From: Siphonodentalium dalli | Lineage: Eukaryota; Mollusca; Scaphopoda; Gadilida; Siphonodentaliidae | Length of the DNA stretch: 64,000 nucleotides | Assembly: GCA_032622095.1 (NCBI GenBank) | Contig: CP136069.1 | Location: forward strand, 6,333,036 to 6,397,035 | Direction: 5' to 3' | Shown: piece after piece, positions 25,001 through 38,300 of the stretch | How the letters are laid out: each line of letters begins with the position of its first letter | Numbering within the stretch: position 1 is the stretch's first letter | Notes under the pieces: generated by a model | What the model was told of the DNA's origin: nothing | The model's database searches: none | What the model saw: the letters and a program-made list of their open reading frames with translations, nothing else | Position numbers and translations under genes: made by a program

Positions 25001-26831
25001 AATCAAAAATGATAAAAAGCTATTTTTTCCCTTAAAGCGATAGCCCGCTTTTTCGCGGAATAATTGTAACTCCCTACATTTCTTCAGAATTGCCCATCAA
25101 TGGAAAAAATGTGTTCAAAAACAATATCACTTCTGTGGTTCTTTATTTATCACACACAATTTAACCCCACCCCCTTTAACAAATTATTCATCAAAAAAGC
25201 ACAATTTTCCACCACCAGTCATGTTCAGGCCCCATTTTCACTCAGTTTTAGGGGTCTGGTGTTGCAAACTTGGATCAGCTATGGAAGACTGTTCAATATT
25301 CTTTCCATGAGAGAACTTCTGGTGATGTGAGGTCATTGAGTCCAGATCTGATCAGCTGAGCATCAAGCGCATGATTTATCAGCACATTGAAGAATAAAAT
25401 ATGACATTTTCAGGTCTGCAAGGGTGATCCAAGATAACTGGATGTGGGTGTATATTGAATTAGTTGAATAAAGATATGCTCTCTTTGAATTGCTGAAGCA
25501 TTTTCTTAAATGTGTCCAAGTTTTAGTGCTATTAACCTTCAAATGACCATACCCACCAGTGGAAATGACACACTTTTATGATATATATCTGTATATCACT
25601 GGCTATAAAATCCAAAATACTTGTTAAATTAGGTTCTTATATCAATTGATATATGTGTCGTTGACATGCCCATGTTATGGGTCATTTGCATTATCATGTG
25701 ACTATTACCACCTTGAAATTTTTTGAAAATACCTTGAAAAATTGGCATATTTTATGAAAAATCTTACTATTTTTTTGGCTGATGTAAGTGAAAGAAGGCA
25801 TCAGCAGCAAGAATAGCCACATCAAGCATGAGATATTCATTGGACTGAAAGACCAGGCTCTGTAAAATGCATTAAAATGCTTTAAGGTGACTCCCAGGAA
25901 TCAAAAATGATAAAAAGCTATTTTTCCCTTTAAAGCGATAGCCCGCTTTTTCGCGGAATAATTGTAACTCCCTACATTTCTTCAGAATTGCCCATCAATG
26001 GAAAAAATGTGTTCAAAAACAATATCACTTCTGTGGTTCTTTATTTATCACACACAATTTAACCCCACCCCCTTTAACAAATTATTCATCAAAAAAGCAC
26101 AATTTTCCACCACCAGTCATGTTCAGGCCCCATTTTCACTCAGTTTTAGGGGTCTGGTGTTGCAAACTTGGATCAGCTATGGAAGACTGTTCAATATTCT
26201 TTCCATGAGAGAACTTCTGGTGATGTGAGGTCATTGAGTCCAGATCTGATCAGCTGAGCATCAAGCGCATGATTTATCAGCACATTGAAGAATAAAATAT
26301 GACATTTTCAGGTCTGCAAGGGTGATCCAAGATAACTGGATGTGGGTGTATATTGAATTAGTTGAATAAAGATATGCTCTCTTTGAATTGCTGAAGCATT
26401 TTCTTAAATGTGTCCAAGTTTTAGTGCTATTAACCTTCAAATGACCATACCCACCAGTGGAAATGACACACTTTTATGATATATATCTGTATATCACTGG
26501 CTATAAAATCCAAAATACTTGTTAAATTAGGTTCTTATATCAATTGATATATGTGTCGTTGACATGCCCATGTTATGGGTCATTTGCATTATCATGTGAC
26601 TATTACCACCTTGAAATTTTTTGAAAATACCTTGAAAAATTGGCATATTTTATGAAAAATCTTACTATTTTTTTGGCTGATGTAAGTGAAAGAAGGCATC
26701 AGCAGCAAGAATAGCCACATCAAGCATGAGATATTCATTGGACTGAAAGACCAGGCTCTGTAAAATGCATTAAAATGCTTTAAAGTGACTCCCAGGAATC
26801 AAAAATGATAAAAAGCTATTTTTTCCCTTTA

Positions 26832-29800
26832 GGTTACACTGGTGTAAATGTTTTCCATAGGCCTCAGTGCTAACGTTTTAGCGTATAGTGTTGGCAATAT
26901 AAATGTTGGGTCCAAAATTTTCTTTAAATCTGAAAAATTGACATTTTGGGAAACTTTTTACACAAAAAAATCATGTCTGTCTAGCAGGGAATTCGCCTTT
27001 AAATCTTATGTTTTCGTAACTAGTGTCAGAACCGCATAAAAAAATACAGTCATATTTTAGACCACACCAAAAAATTTAAACTTCACTACAAAGGGTTAAT
27101 TCCTGTGCCAATGGTTATTTTACCTATGGGAAATCATAGGGAAGAGGTGTGATGATTTTTTTTATGTGAAAAGCACACAAGGCTATTGACCAATCAGGGC
27201 CCAGTGTCTATTTTATTCTCTCCTATATATTCCTCCCGCATCCGCTAGATGTCACTCGGAACCTTATTTACACCAGTGTAACCTAAAGCGATAGCCCGCT
27301 TTTTCACGGAATAATTGTAACTCCCTACATTTCTTCAGAATTGCCCATCAATGGAAAAAATGTGTTCAAAAACAATATCACTTCTGTGGTTCTTTATTTA
27401 TCACACACAATTTAACCCCACCCCCTTTAACAAATTATTCATCAAAAAAGCACAATTTTCCACCACCAGTCATGTTCAGGCCCCATTTTCACTCAGTTTT
27501 AGGGGTCTGGTGTTGCAAACTTGGATCAGCTATGGAAGACTGTTCAATATTCTTTCCATGAGAGAACTTCTGGTGATGTGAGGTCATTGAGTCCAGATCT
27601 GATCAGCTGAGCATCAAGCGCATGATTTATCAGCACATTGAAGAATAAAATATGACATTTTCAGGTCTGCAAGGGTGATCCAAGATAACTGGATGTGGGT
27701 GTATATTGAATTAGTTGAATAAAGATATGCTCTCTTTGAATTGCTGAAGCATTTTCTTAAATGTGTCCAAGTTTTAGTGCTATTAACCTTCAAATGACCA
27801 TACCCACCAGTGGAAATGACACACTTTTATGATATATATCTGTATATCACTGGCTATAAAATCCAAAATACTTGTTAAATTAGGTTCTTATATCAATTGA
27901 TATATGTGTCGTTGACATGCCCATGTTATGGGTCATTTGCATTATCATGTGACTATTACCACCTTGAAATTTTTTGAAAATACCTTGAAAAATTGGCATA
28001 TTTTATGAAAAATCTTACTATTTTTTTGGCTGATGTAAGTGAAAGAAGGCATCAGCAGCAAGAATAGCCACATCAAGCATGAGATATTCATTGGACTGAA
28101 AGACCAGGCTCTGTAAAATGCATTAAAATGCTTTAAAGTGACTCCCAGGAATCAAAAATGATAAAAAGCTATTTTTTCCCTTTAGGTTACACTGGTGTAA
28201 ATGTTTTCCATAGGCCTCAGTGCTAACGTTTTAGCGTATAGTGTTGGCAATATAAATGTTGGGTCCAAAATTTTCTTTAAATCTGAAAAATTGACATTTT
28301 GGGAAACTTTTTACTCAAAAAAATCATGTCTGTCTAGCAGGGAATTCGCCTTTAAATCTTATGTTTTCGTAACTAGTGTCAGAACCGCATAAAAAAATAC
28401 AGTCATATTTTAGACCACACCAAAAAATTTAAACTTCACTACAAAGGGTTAATTCCTGTGCCAATGGTTATTTTACCTATGGGAAATCATAGGGAAGAGG
28501 TGTGATGATTTTTTTTATGTGAAAAGCACACAAGGCTATTGACCAATCAGGGCCCAGTGTCTATTTTATTCTCTCCTATATATTCCTCCCGCATCCGCTA
28601 GATGTCACTCGGAACCTTATTTACACCAGTGTAACCTAAAGCGATAGCCCGCTTTTTCGCGGAATAATTGTAACTCCCTACATTTCTTCAGAATTGCCCA
28701 TCAATGGAAAAAATGTGTTCAAAAACAATATCACTTCTGTGGTTCTTTATTTATCACACACAATTTAACCCCACCCCCTTTAACAAATTATTCATCAAAA
28801 AAGCACAATTTTCCACCACCAGTCATGTTCAGGCCCCATTTTCACTCAGTTTTAGGGGTCTGGTGTTGCAAACTTGGATCAGCTATGGAAGACTGTTCAA
28901 TATTCTTTCCATGAGAGAACTTCTGGTGATGTGAGGTCATTGAGTCCAGATCTGATCAGCTGAGCATCAAGCGCATGATTTATCAGCACATTGAAGAATA
29001 AAATATGACATTTTCAGGTCTGCAAGGGTGATCCAAGATAACTGGATGTGGGTGTATATTGAATTAGTTGAATAAAGATATGCTCTCTTTGAATTGCTGA
29101 AGCATTTTCTTAAATGTGTCCAAGTTTTAGTGCTATTAACCTTCAAATGACCATACCCACCAGTGGAAATGACACACTTTTATGATATATATCTGTATAT
29201 CACTGGCTATAAAATCCAAAATACTTGTTAAATTAGGTTCTTATATCAATTGATATATGTGTCGTTGACATGCCCATGTTATGGGTCATTTGCATTATCA
29301 TGTGACTATTACCACCTTGAAATTTTTTGAAAATACCTTGAAAAATTGGCATATTTTATGAAAAATCTTACTATTTTTTTGGCTGATGTAAGTGAAAGAA
29401 GGCATCAGCAGCAAGAATAGCCACATCAAGCATGAGATATTCATTGGACTGAAAGACCAGGCTCTGTAAAATGCATTAAAATGCTTTAAGGTGACTCCCA
29501 GGAATCAAAAATGATAAAAAGCTATTTTTCCCTTTAAAGCGATAGCCCGCTTTTTCGCGGAATAATTGTAACTCCCTACATTTCTTCAGAATTGCCCATC
29601 AATGGAAAAAATGTGTTCAAAAACAATATCACTTCTGTGGTTCTTTATTTATCACACACAATTTAACCCCACCCCCTTTAACAAATTATTCATCAAAAAA
29701 GCACAATTTTCCACCACCAGTCATGTTCAGGCCCCATTTTCACTCAGTTTTAGGGGTCTGGTGTTGCAAACTTGGATCAGCTATGGAAGACTGTTCAATA

Positions 29801-32800
29801 TTCTTTCCATGAGAGAACTTCTGGTGATGTGAGGTCATTGAGTCCAGATCTGATCAGCTGAGCATCAAGCGCATGATTTATCAGCACATTGAAGAATAAA
29901 ATATGACATTTTCAGGTCTGCAAGGGTGATCCAAGATAACTGGATGTGGGTGTATATTGAATTAGTTGAATAAAGATATGCTCTCTTTGAATTGCTGAAG
30001 CATTTTCTTAAATGTGTCCAAGTTTTAGTGCTATTAACCTTCAAATGACCATACCCACCAGTGGAAATGACACACTTTTATGATATATATCTGTATATCA
30101 CTGGCTATAAAATCCAAAATACTTGTTAAATTAGGTTCTTATATCAATTGATATATGTGTCGTTGACATGCCCATGTTATGGGTCATTTGCATTATCATG
30201 TGACTATTACCACCTTGAAATTTTTTGAAAATACCTTGAAAAATTGGCATATTTTATGAAAAATCTTACTATTTTTTTGGCTGATGTAAGTGAAAGAAGG
30301 CATCAGCAGCAAGAATAGCCACATCAAGCATGAGATATTCATTGGACTGAAAGACCAGGCTCTGTAAAATGCATTAAAATGCTTTAAAGTGACTCCCAGG
30401 AATCAAAAATGATAAAAAGCTATTTTTTCCCTTTAGGTTACACTGGTGTAAATGTTTTCCATAGGCCTCAGTGCTAACGTTTTAGCGTATAGTGTTGGCA
30501 ATATAAATGTTGGGTCCAAAATTTTCTTTAAATCTGAAAAATTGACATTTTGGGAAACTTTTTACTCAAAAAAATCATGTCTGTCTAGCAGGGAATTCGC
30601 CTTTAAATCTTATGTTTTCGTAACTAGTGTCAGAACCGCATAAAAAAATACAGTCATATTTTAGACCACACCAAAAAATTTAAACTTCACTACAAAGGGT
30701 TAATTCCTGTGCCAATGGTTATTTTACCTATGGGAAATCATAGGGAAGAGGTGTGATGATTTTTTTTATGTGAAAAGCACACAAGGCTATTGACCAATCA
30801 GGGCCCAGTGTCTATTTTATTCTCTCCTATATATTCCTCCCGCATCCGCTAGATGTCACTCGGAACCTTATTTACACCAGTGTAACCTAAAGCGATAGCC
30901 CGCTTTTTCGCGGAATAATTGTAACTCCCTACATTTCTTCAGAATTGCCCATCAATGGAAAAAATGTGTTCAAAAACAATATCACTTCTGTGGTTCTTTA
31001 TTTATCACACACAATTTAACCCCACCCCCTTTAACAAATTATTCATCAAAAAAGCACAATTTTCCACCACCAGTCATGTTCAGGCCCCATTTTCACTCAG
31101 TTTTAGGGGTCTGGTGTTGCAAACTTGGATCAGCTATGGAAGACTGTTCAATATTCTTTCCATGAGAGAACTTCTGGTGATGTGAGGTCATTGAGTCCAG
31201 ATCTGATCAGCTGAGCATCAAGCGCATGATTTATCAGCACATTGAAGAATAAAATATGACATTTTCAGGTCTGCAAGGGTGATCCAAGATAACTGGATGT
31301 GGGTGTATATTGAATTAGTTGAATAAAGATATGCTCTCTTTGAATTGCTGAAGCATTTTCTTAAATGTGTCCAAGTTTTAGTGCTATTAACCTTCAAATG
31401 ACCATACCCACCAGTGGAAATGACACACTTTTATGATATATATCTGTATATCACTGGCTATAAAATCCAAAATACTTGTTAAATTAGGTTCTTATATCAA
31501 TTGATATATGTGTCGTTGACATGCCCATGTTATGGGTCATTTGCATTATCATGTGACTATTACCACCTTGAAATTTTTTGAAAATACCTTGAAAAATTGG
31601 CATATTTTATGAAAAATCTTACTATTTTTTTGGCTGATGTAAGTGAAAGAAGGCATCAGCAGCAAGAATAGCCACATCAAGCATGAGATATTCATTGGAC
31701 TGAAAGACCAGGCTCTGTAAAATGCATTAAAATGCTTTAAAGTGACTCCCAGGAATCAAAAATGATAAAAAGCTATTTTTTCCCTTTAGGTTACACTGGT
31801 GTAAATGTTTTCCATAGGCCTCAGTGCTAACGTTTTAGCGTATAGTGTTGGCAATATAAATGTTGGGTCCAAAATTTTCTTTAAATCTGAAAAATTGACA
31901 TTTTGGGAAACTTTTTACTCAAAAAAATCATGTCTGTCTAGCAGGGAATTCGCCTTTAAATCTTATGTTTTCGTAACTAGTGTCAGAACCGCATAAAAAA
32001 ATACAGTCATATTTTAGACCACACCAAAAAATTTAAACTTCACTACAAAGGGTTAATTCCTGTGCCAATGGTTATTTTACCTATGGGAAATCATAGGGAA
32101 GAGGTGTGATGATTTTTTTTATGTGAAAAGCACACAAGGCTATTGACCAATCAGGGCCCAGTGTCTATTTTATTCTCTCCTATATATTCCTCCCGCATCC
32201 GCTAGATGTCACTCGGAACCTTATTTACACCAGTGTAACCTAAAGCGATAGCCCGCTTTTTCGCGGAATAATTGTAACTCCCTACATTTCTTCAGAATTG
32301 CCCATCAATGGAAAAAATGTGTTCAAAAACAATATCACTTCTGTGGTTCTTTATTTATCACACACAATTTAACCCCACCCCCTTTAACAAATTATTCATC
32401 AAAAAAGCACAATTTTCCACCACCAGTCATGTTCAGGCCCCATTTTCACTCAGTTTTAGGGGTCTGGTGTTGCAAACTTGGATCAGCTATGGAAGACTGT
32501 TCAATATTCTTTCCATGAGAGAACTTCTGGTGATGTGAGGTCATTGAGTCCAGATCTGATCAGCTGAGCATCAAGCGCATGATTTATCAGCACATTGAAG
32601 AATAAAATATGACATTTTCAGGTCTGCAAGGGTGATCCAAGATAACTGGATGTGGGTGTATATTGAATTAGTTGAATAAAGATATGCTCTCTTTGAATTG
32701 CTGAAGCATTTTCTTAAATGTGTCCAAGTTTTAGTGCTATTAACCTTCAAATGACCATACCCACCAGTGGAAATGACACACTTTTATGATATATATCTGT

Positions 32801-35392
32801 ATATCACTGGCTATAAAATCCAAAATACTTGTTAAATTAGGTTCTTATATCAATTGATATATGTGTCGTTGACATGCCCATGTTATGGGTCATTTGCATT
32901 ATCATGTGACTATTACCACCTTGAAATTTTTTGAAAATACCTTGAAAAATTGGCATATTTTATGAAAAATCTTACTATTTTTTTGGCTGATGTAAGTGAA
33001 AGAAGGCATCAGCAGCAAGAATAGCCACATCAAGCATGAGATATTCATTGGACTGAAAGACCAGGCTCTGTAAAATGCATTAAAATGCTTTAAGGTGACT
33101 CCCAGGAATCAAAAATGATAAAAAGCTATTTTTCCCTTTAAAGCGATAGCCCGCTTTTTCGCGGAATAATTGTAACTCCCTACATTTCTTCAGAATTGCC
33201 CATCAATGGAAAAAATGTGTTCAAAAACAATATCACTTCTGTGGTTCTTTATTTATCACACACAATTTAACCCCACCCCCTTTAACAAATTATTCATCAA
33301 AAAAGCACAATTTTCCACCACCAGTCATGTTCAGGCCCCATTTTCACTCAGTTTTAGGGGTCTGGTGTTGCAAACTTGGATCAGCTATGGAAGACTGTTC
33401 AATATTCTTTCCATGAGAGAACTTCTGGTGATGTGAGGTCATTGAGTCCAGATCTGATCAGCTGAGCATCAAGCGCATGATTTATCAGCACATTGAAGAA
33501 TAAAATATGACATTTTCAGGTCTGCAAGGGTGATCCAAGATAACTGGATGTGGGTGTATATTGAATTAGTTGAATAAAGATATGCTCTCTTTGAATTGCT
33601 GAAGCATTTTCTTAAATGTGTCCAAGTTTTAGTGCTATTAACCTTCAAATGACCATACCCACCAGTGGAAATGACACACTTTTATGATATATATCTGTAT
33701 ATCACTGGCTATAAAATCCAAAATACTTGTTAAATTAGGTTCTTATATCAATTGATATATGTGTCGTTGACATGCCCATGTTATGGGTCATTTGCATTAT
33801 CATGTGACTATTACCACCTTGAAATTTTTTGAAAATACCTTGAAAAATTGGCATATTTTATGAAAAATCTTACTATTTTTTTGGCTGATGTAAGTGAAAG
33901 AAGGCATCAGCAGCAAGAATAGCCACATCAAGCATGAGATATTCATTGGACTGAAAGACCAGGCTCTGTAAAATGCATTAAAATGCTTTAAAGTGACTCC
34001 CAGGAATCAAAAATGATAAAAAGCTATTTTTTCCCTTTAGGTTACACTGGTGTAAATGTTTTCCATAGGCCTCAGTGCTAACGTTTTAGCGTATAGTGTT
34101 GGCAATATAAATGTTGGGTCCAAAATTTTCTTTAAATCTGAAAAATTGACATTTTGGGAAACTTTTTACTCAAAAAAATCATGTCTGTCTAGCAGGGAAT
34201 TCGCCTTTAAATCTTATGTTTTCGTAACTAGTGTCAGAACCGCATAAAAAAATACAGTCATATTTTAGACCACACCAAAAAATTTAAACTTCACTACAAA
34301 GGGTTAATTCCTGTGCCAATGGTTATTTTACCTATGGGAAATCATAGGGAAGAGGTGTGATGATTTTTTTTATGTGAAAAGCACACAAGGCTATTGACCA
34401 ATCAGGGCCCAGTGTCTATTTTATTCTCTCCTATATATTCCTCCCGCATCCGCTAGATGTCACTCGGAACCTTATTTACACCAGTGTAACCTAAAGCGAT
34501 AGCCCGCTTTTTCGCGGAATAATTGTAACTCCCTACATTTCTTCAGAATTGCCCATCAATGGAAAAAATGTGTTCAAAAACAATATCACTTCTGTGGTTC
34601 TTTATTTATCACACACAATTTAACCCCACCCCCTTTAACAAATTATTCATCAAAAAAGCACAATTTTCCACCACCAGTCATGTTCAGGCCCCATTTTCAC
34701 TCAGTTTTAGGGGTCTGGTGTTGCAAACTTGGATCAGCTATGGAAGACTGTTCAATATTCTTTCCATGAGAGAACTTCTGGTGATGTGAGGTCATTGAGT
34801 CCAGATCTGATCAGCTGAGCATCAAGCGCATGATTTATCAGCACATTGAAGAATAAAATATGACATTTTCAGGTCTGCAAGGGTGATCCAAGATAACTGG
34901 ATGTGGGTGTATATTGAATTAGTTGAATAAAGATATGCTCTCTTTGAATTGCTGAAGCATTTTCTTAAATGTGTCCAAGTTTTAGTGCTATTAACCTTCA
35001 AATGACCATACCCACCAGTGGAAATGACACACTTTTATGATATATATCTGTATATCACTGGCTATAAAATCCAAAATACTTGTTAAATTAGGTTCTTATA
35101 TCAATTGATATATGTGTCGTTGACATGCCCATGTTATGGGTCATTTGCATTATCATGTGACTATTACCACCTTGAAATTTTTTGAAAATACCTTGAAAAA
35201 TTGGCATATTTTATGAAAAATCTTACTATTTTTTTGGCTGATGTAAGTGAAAGAAGGCATCAGCAGCAAGAATAGCCACATCAAGCATGAGATATTCATT
35301 GGACTGAAAGACCAGGCTCTGTAAAATGCATTAAAATGCTTTAAAGTGACTCCCAGGAATCAAAAATGATAAAAAGCTATTTTTTCCCTTTA
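26832..35392 (+). repeat. Array domain 2: alternating BA (1.35 kb) and BAA (2.25 kb) units
   Basis: Spacings are 1353, 2251, 1353, 2251 and 1353. All B copies here have ATTTAAACTTC and an 8-T run. B copies at 28185, 30436, 31789 and 34040 also have TTTACTCAAAA, changing one codon of the small frame (T to S). The first B (26832) keeps TTTACACAAAA and is followed by an A with CTTTTTCACGG. Both A-A junctions here (29535 and 33139) are of the AAGGTGACT type, unlike domain 1. Confidence 0.9.
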
Positions 35393-38300
35393 GGTTACAC
35401 TGGTGTAAATGTTTTCCATAGGCCTCAGTGCTAACGTTTTAGCGTATAGTGTTGGCAATATAAATGTTGGGTCCAAAATTTTCTTTAAATCTGAAAAATT
35501 GACATTTTGGGAAACTTTTTACACAAAAAAATCATGTCTGTCTAGCAGGGAATTCGCCTTTAAATCTTATGTTTTCGTAACTAGTGTCAGAACCGCATAA
35601 AAAAATACAGTCATATTTTAGACCACACCAAAAAATTTAAACTTCACTACAAAGGGTTAATTCCTGTGCCAATGGTTATTTTACCTATGGGAAATCATAG
35701 GGAAGAGGTGTGATGATTTTTTTTATGTGAAAAGCACACAAGGCTATTGACCAATCAGGGCCCAGTGTCTATTTTATTCTCTCCTATATATTCCTCCCGC
35801 ATCCGCTAGATGTCACTCGGAACCTTATTTACACCAGTGTAACCTAAAGCGATAGCCCGCTTTTTCACGGAATAATTGTAACTCCCTACATTTCTTCAGA
35901 ATTGCCCATCAATGGAAAAAATGTGTTCAAAAACAATATCACTTCTGTGGTTCTTTATTTATCACACACAATTTAACCCCACCCCCTTTAACAAATTATT
36001 CATCAAAAAAGCACAATTTTCCACCACCAGTCATGTTCAGGCCCCATTTTCACTCAGTTTTAGGGGTCTGGTGTTGCAAACTTGGATCAGCTATGGAAGA
36101 CTGTTCAATATTCTTTCCATGAGAGAACTTCTGGTGATGTGAGGTCATTGAGTCCAGATCTGATCAGCTGAGCATCAAGCGCATGATTTATCAGCACATT
36201 GAAGAATAAAATATGACATTTTCAGGTCTGCAAGGGTGATCCAAGATAACTGGATGTGGGTGTATATTGAATTAGTTGAATAAAGATATGCTCTCTTTGA
36301 ATTGCTGAAGCATTTTCTTAAATGTGTCCAAGTTTTAGTGCTATTAACCTTCAAATGACCATACCCACCAGTGGAAATGACACACTTTTATGATATATAT
36401 CTGTATATCACTGGCTATAAAATCCAAAATACTTGTTAAATTAGGTTCTTATATCAATTGATATATGTGTCGTTGACATGCCCATGTTATGGGTCATTTG
36501 CATTATCATGTGACTATTACCACCTTGAAATTTTTTGAAAATACCTTGAAAAATTGGCATATTTTATGAAAAATCTTACTATTTTTTTGGCTGATGTAAG
36601 TGAAAGAAGGCATCAGCAGCAAGAATAGCCACATCAAGCATGAGATATTCATTGGACTGAAAGACCAGGCTCTGTAAAATGCATTAAAATGCTTTAAAGT
36701 GACTCCCAGGAATCAAAAATGATAAAAAGCTATTTTTTCCCTTTAGGTTACACTGGTGTAAATGTTTTCCATAGGCCTCAGTGCTAACGTTTTAGCGTAT
36801 AGTGTTGGCAATATAAATGTTGGGTCCAAAATTTTCTTTAAATCTGAAAAATTGACATTTTGGGAAACTTTTTACTCAAAAAAATCATGTCTGTCTAGCA
36901 GGGAATTCGCCTTTAAATCTTATGTTTTCGTAACTAGTGTCAGAACCGCATAAAAAAATACAGTCATATTTTAGACCACACCAAAAAATTTAAACTTCAC
37001 TACAAAGGGTTAATTCCTGTGCCAATGGTTATTTTACCTATGGGAAATCATAGGGAAGAGGTGTGATGATTTTTTTTATGTGAAAAGCACACAAGGCTAT
37101 TGACCAATCAGGGCCCAGTGTCTATTTTATTCTCTCCTATATATTCCTCCCGCATCCGCTAGATGTCACTCGGAACCTTATTTACACCAGTGTAACCTAA
37201 AGCGATAGCCCGCTTTTTCGCGGAATAATTGTAACTCCCTACATTTCTTCAGAATTGCCCATCAATGGAAAAAATGTGTTCAAAAACAATATCACTTCTG
37301 TGGTTCTTTATTTATCACACACAATTTAACCCCACCCCCTTTAACAAATTATTCATCAAAAAAGCACAATTTTCCACCACCAGTCATGTTCAGGCCCCAT
37401 TTTCACTCAGTTTTAGGGGTCTGGTGTTGCAAACTTGGATCAGCTATGGAAGACTGTTCAATATTCTTTCCATGAGAGAACTTCTGGTGATGTGAGGTCA
37501 TTGAGTCCAGATCTGATCAGCTGAGCATCAAGCGCATGATTTATCAGCACATTGAAGAATAAAATATGACATTTTCAGGTCTGCAAGGGTGATCCAAGAT
37601 AACTGGATGTGGGTGTATATTGAATTAGTTGAATAAAGATATGCTCTCTTTGAATTGCTGAAGCATTTTCTTAAATGTGTCCAAGTTTTAGTGCTATTAA
37701 CCTTCAAATGACCATACCCACCAGTGGAAATGACACACTTTTATGATATATATCTGTATATCACTGGCTATAAAATCCAAAATACTTGTTAAATTAGGTT
37801 CTTATATCAATTGATATATGTGTCGTTGACATGCCCATGTTATGGGTCATTTGCATTATCATGTGACTATTACCACCTTGAAATTTTTTGAAAATACCTT
37901 GAAAAATTGGCATATTTTATGAAAAATCTTACTATTTTTTTGGCTGATGTAAGTGAAAGAAGGCATCAGCAGCAAGAATAGCCACATCAAGCATGAGATA
38001 TTCATTGGACTGAAAGACCAGGCTCTGTAAAATGCATTAAAATGCTTTAAAGTGACTCCCAGGAATCAAAAATGATAAAAAGCTATTTTTTCCCTTTAGG
38101 TTACACTGGTGTAAATGTTTTCCATAGGCCTCAGTGCTAACGTTTTAGCGTATAGTGTTGGCAATATAAATGTTGGGTCCAAAATTTTCTTTAAATCTGA
38201 AAAATTGACATTTTGGGAAACTTTTTACACAAAAAAATCATGTCTGTCTAGCAGGGAATTCGCCTTTAAATCTTATGTTTTCGTAACTAGTGTCAGAACC

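Larger units (their letters stand above)
14686..26831 (+). repeat. Array domain 1: four BAA units (2.25 kb) then one BAAA unit
   Basis: Successive B starts are 2250, 2248, 2250 and 2250 bp apart, then 3148 bp. All five B copies carry the same variant set: TTTACACAAAA, ATTCAAACTTC and a 7-T run after GTGATGA. In the second A of the 1st, 3rd and 4th units, CAAATGACC is replaced by CAAATAACC, so variants follow position in the higher-order unit. The third A of the BAAA unit is preceded by a different junction (AAGGTGACT, then TTTTTCCCTTTAAAGCG). Confidence 0.9.
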
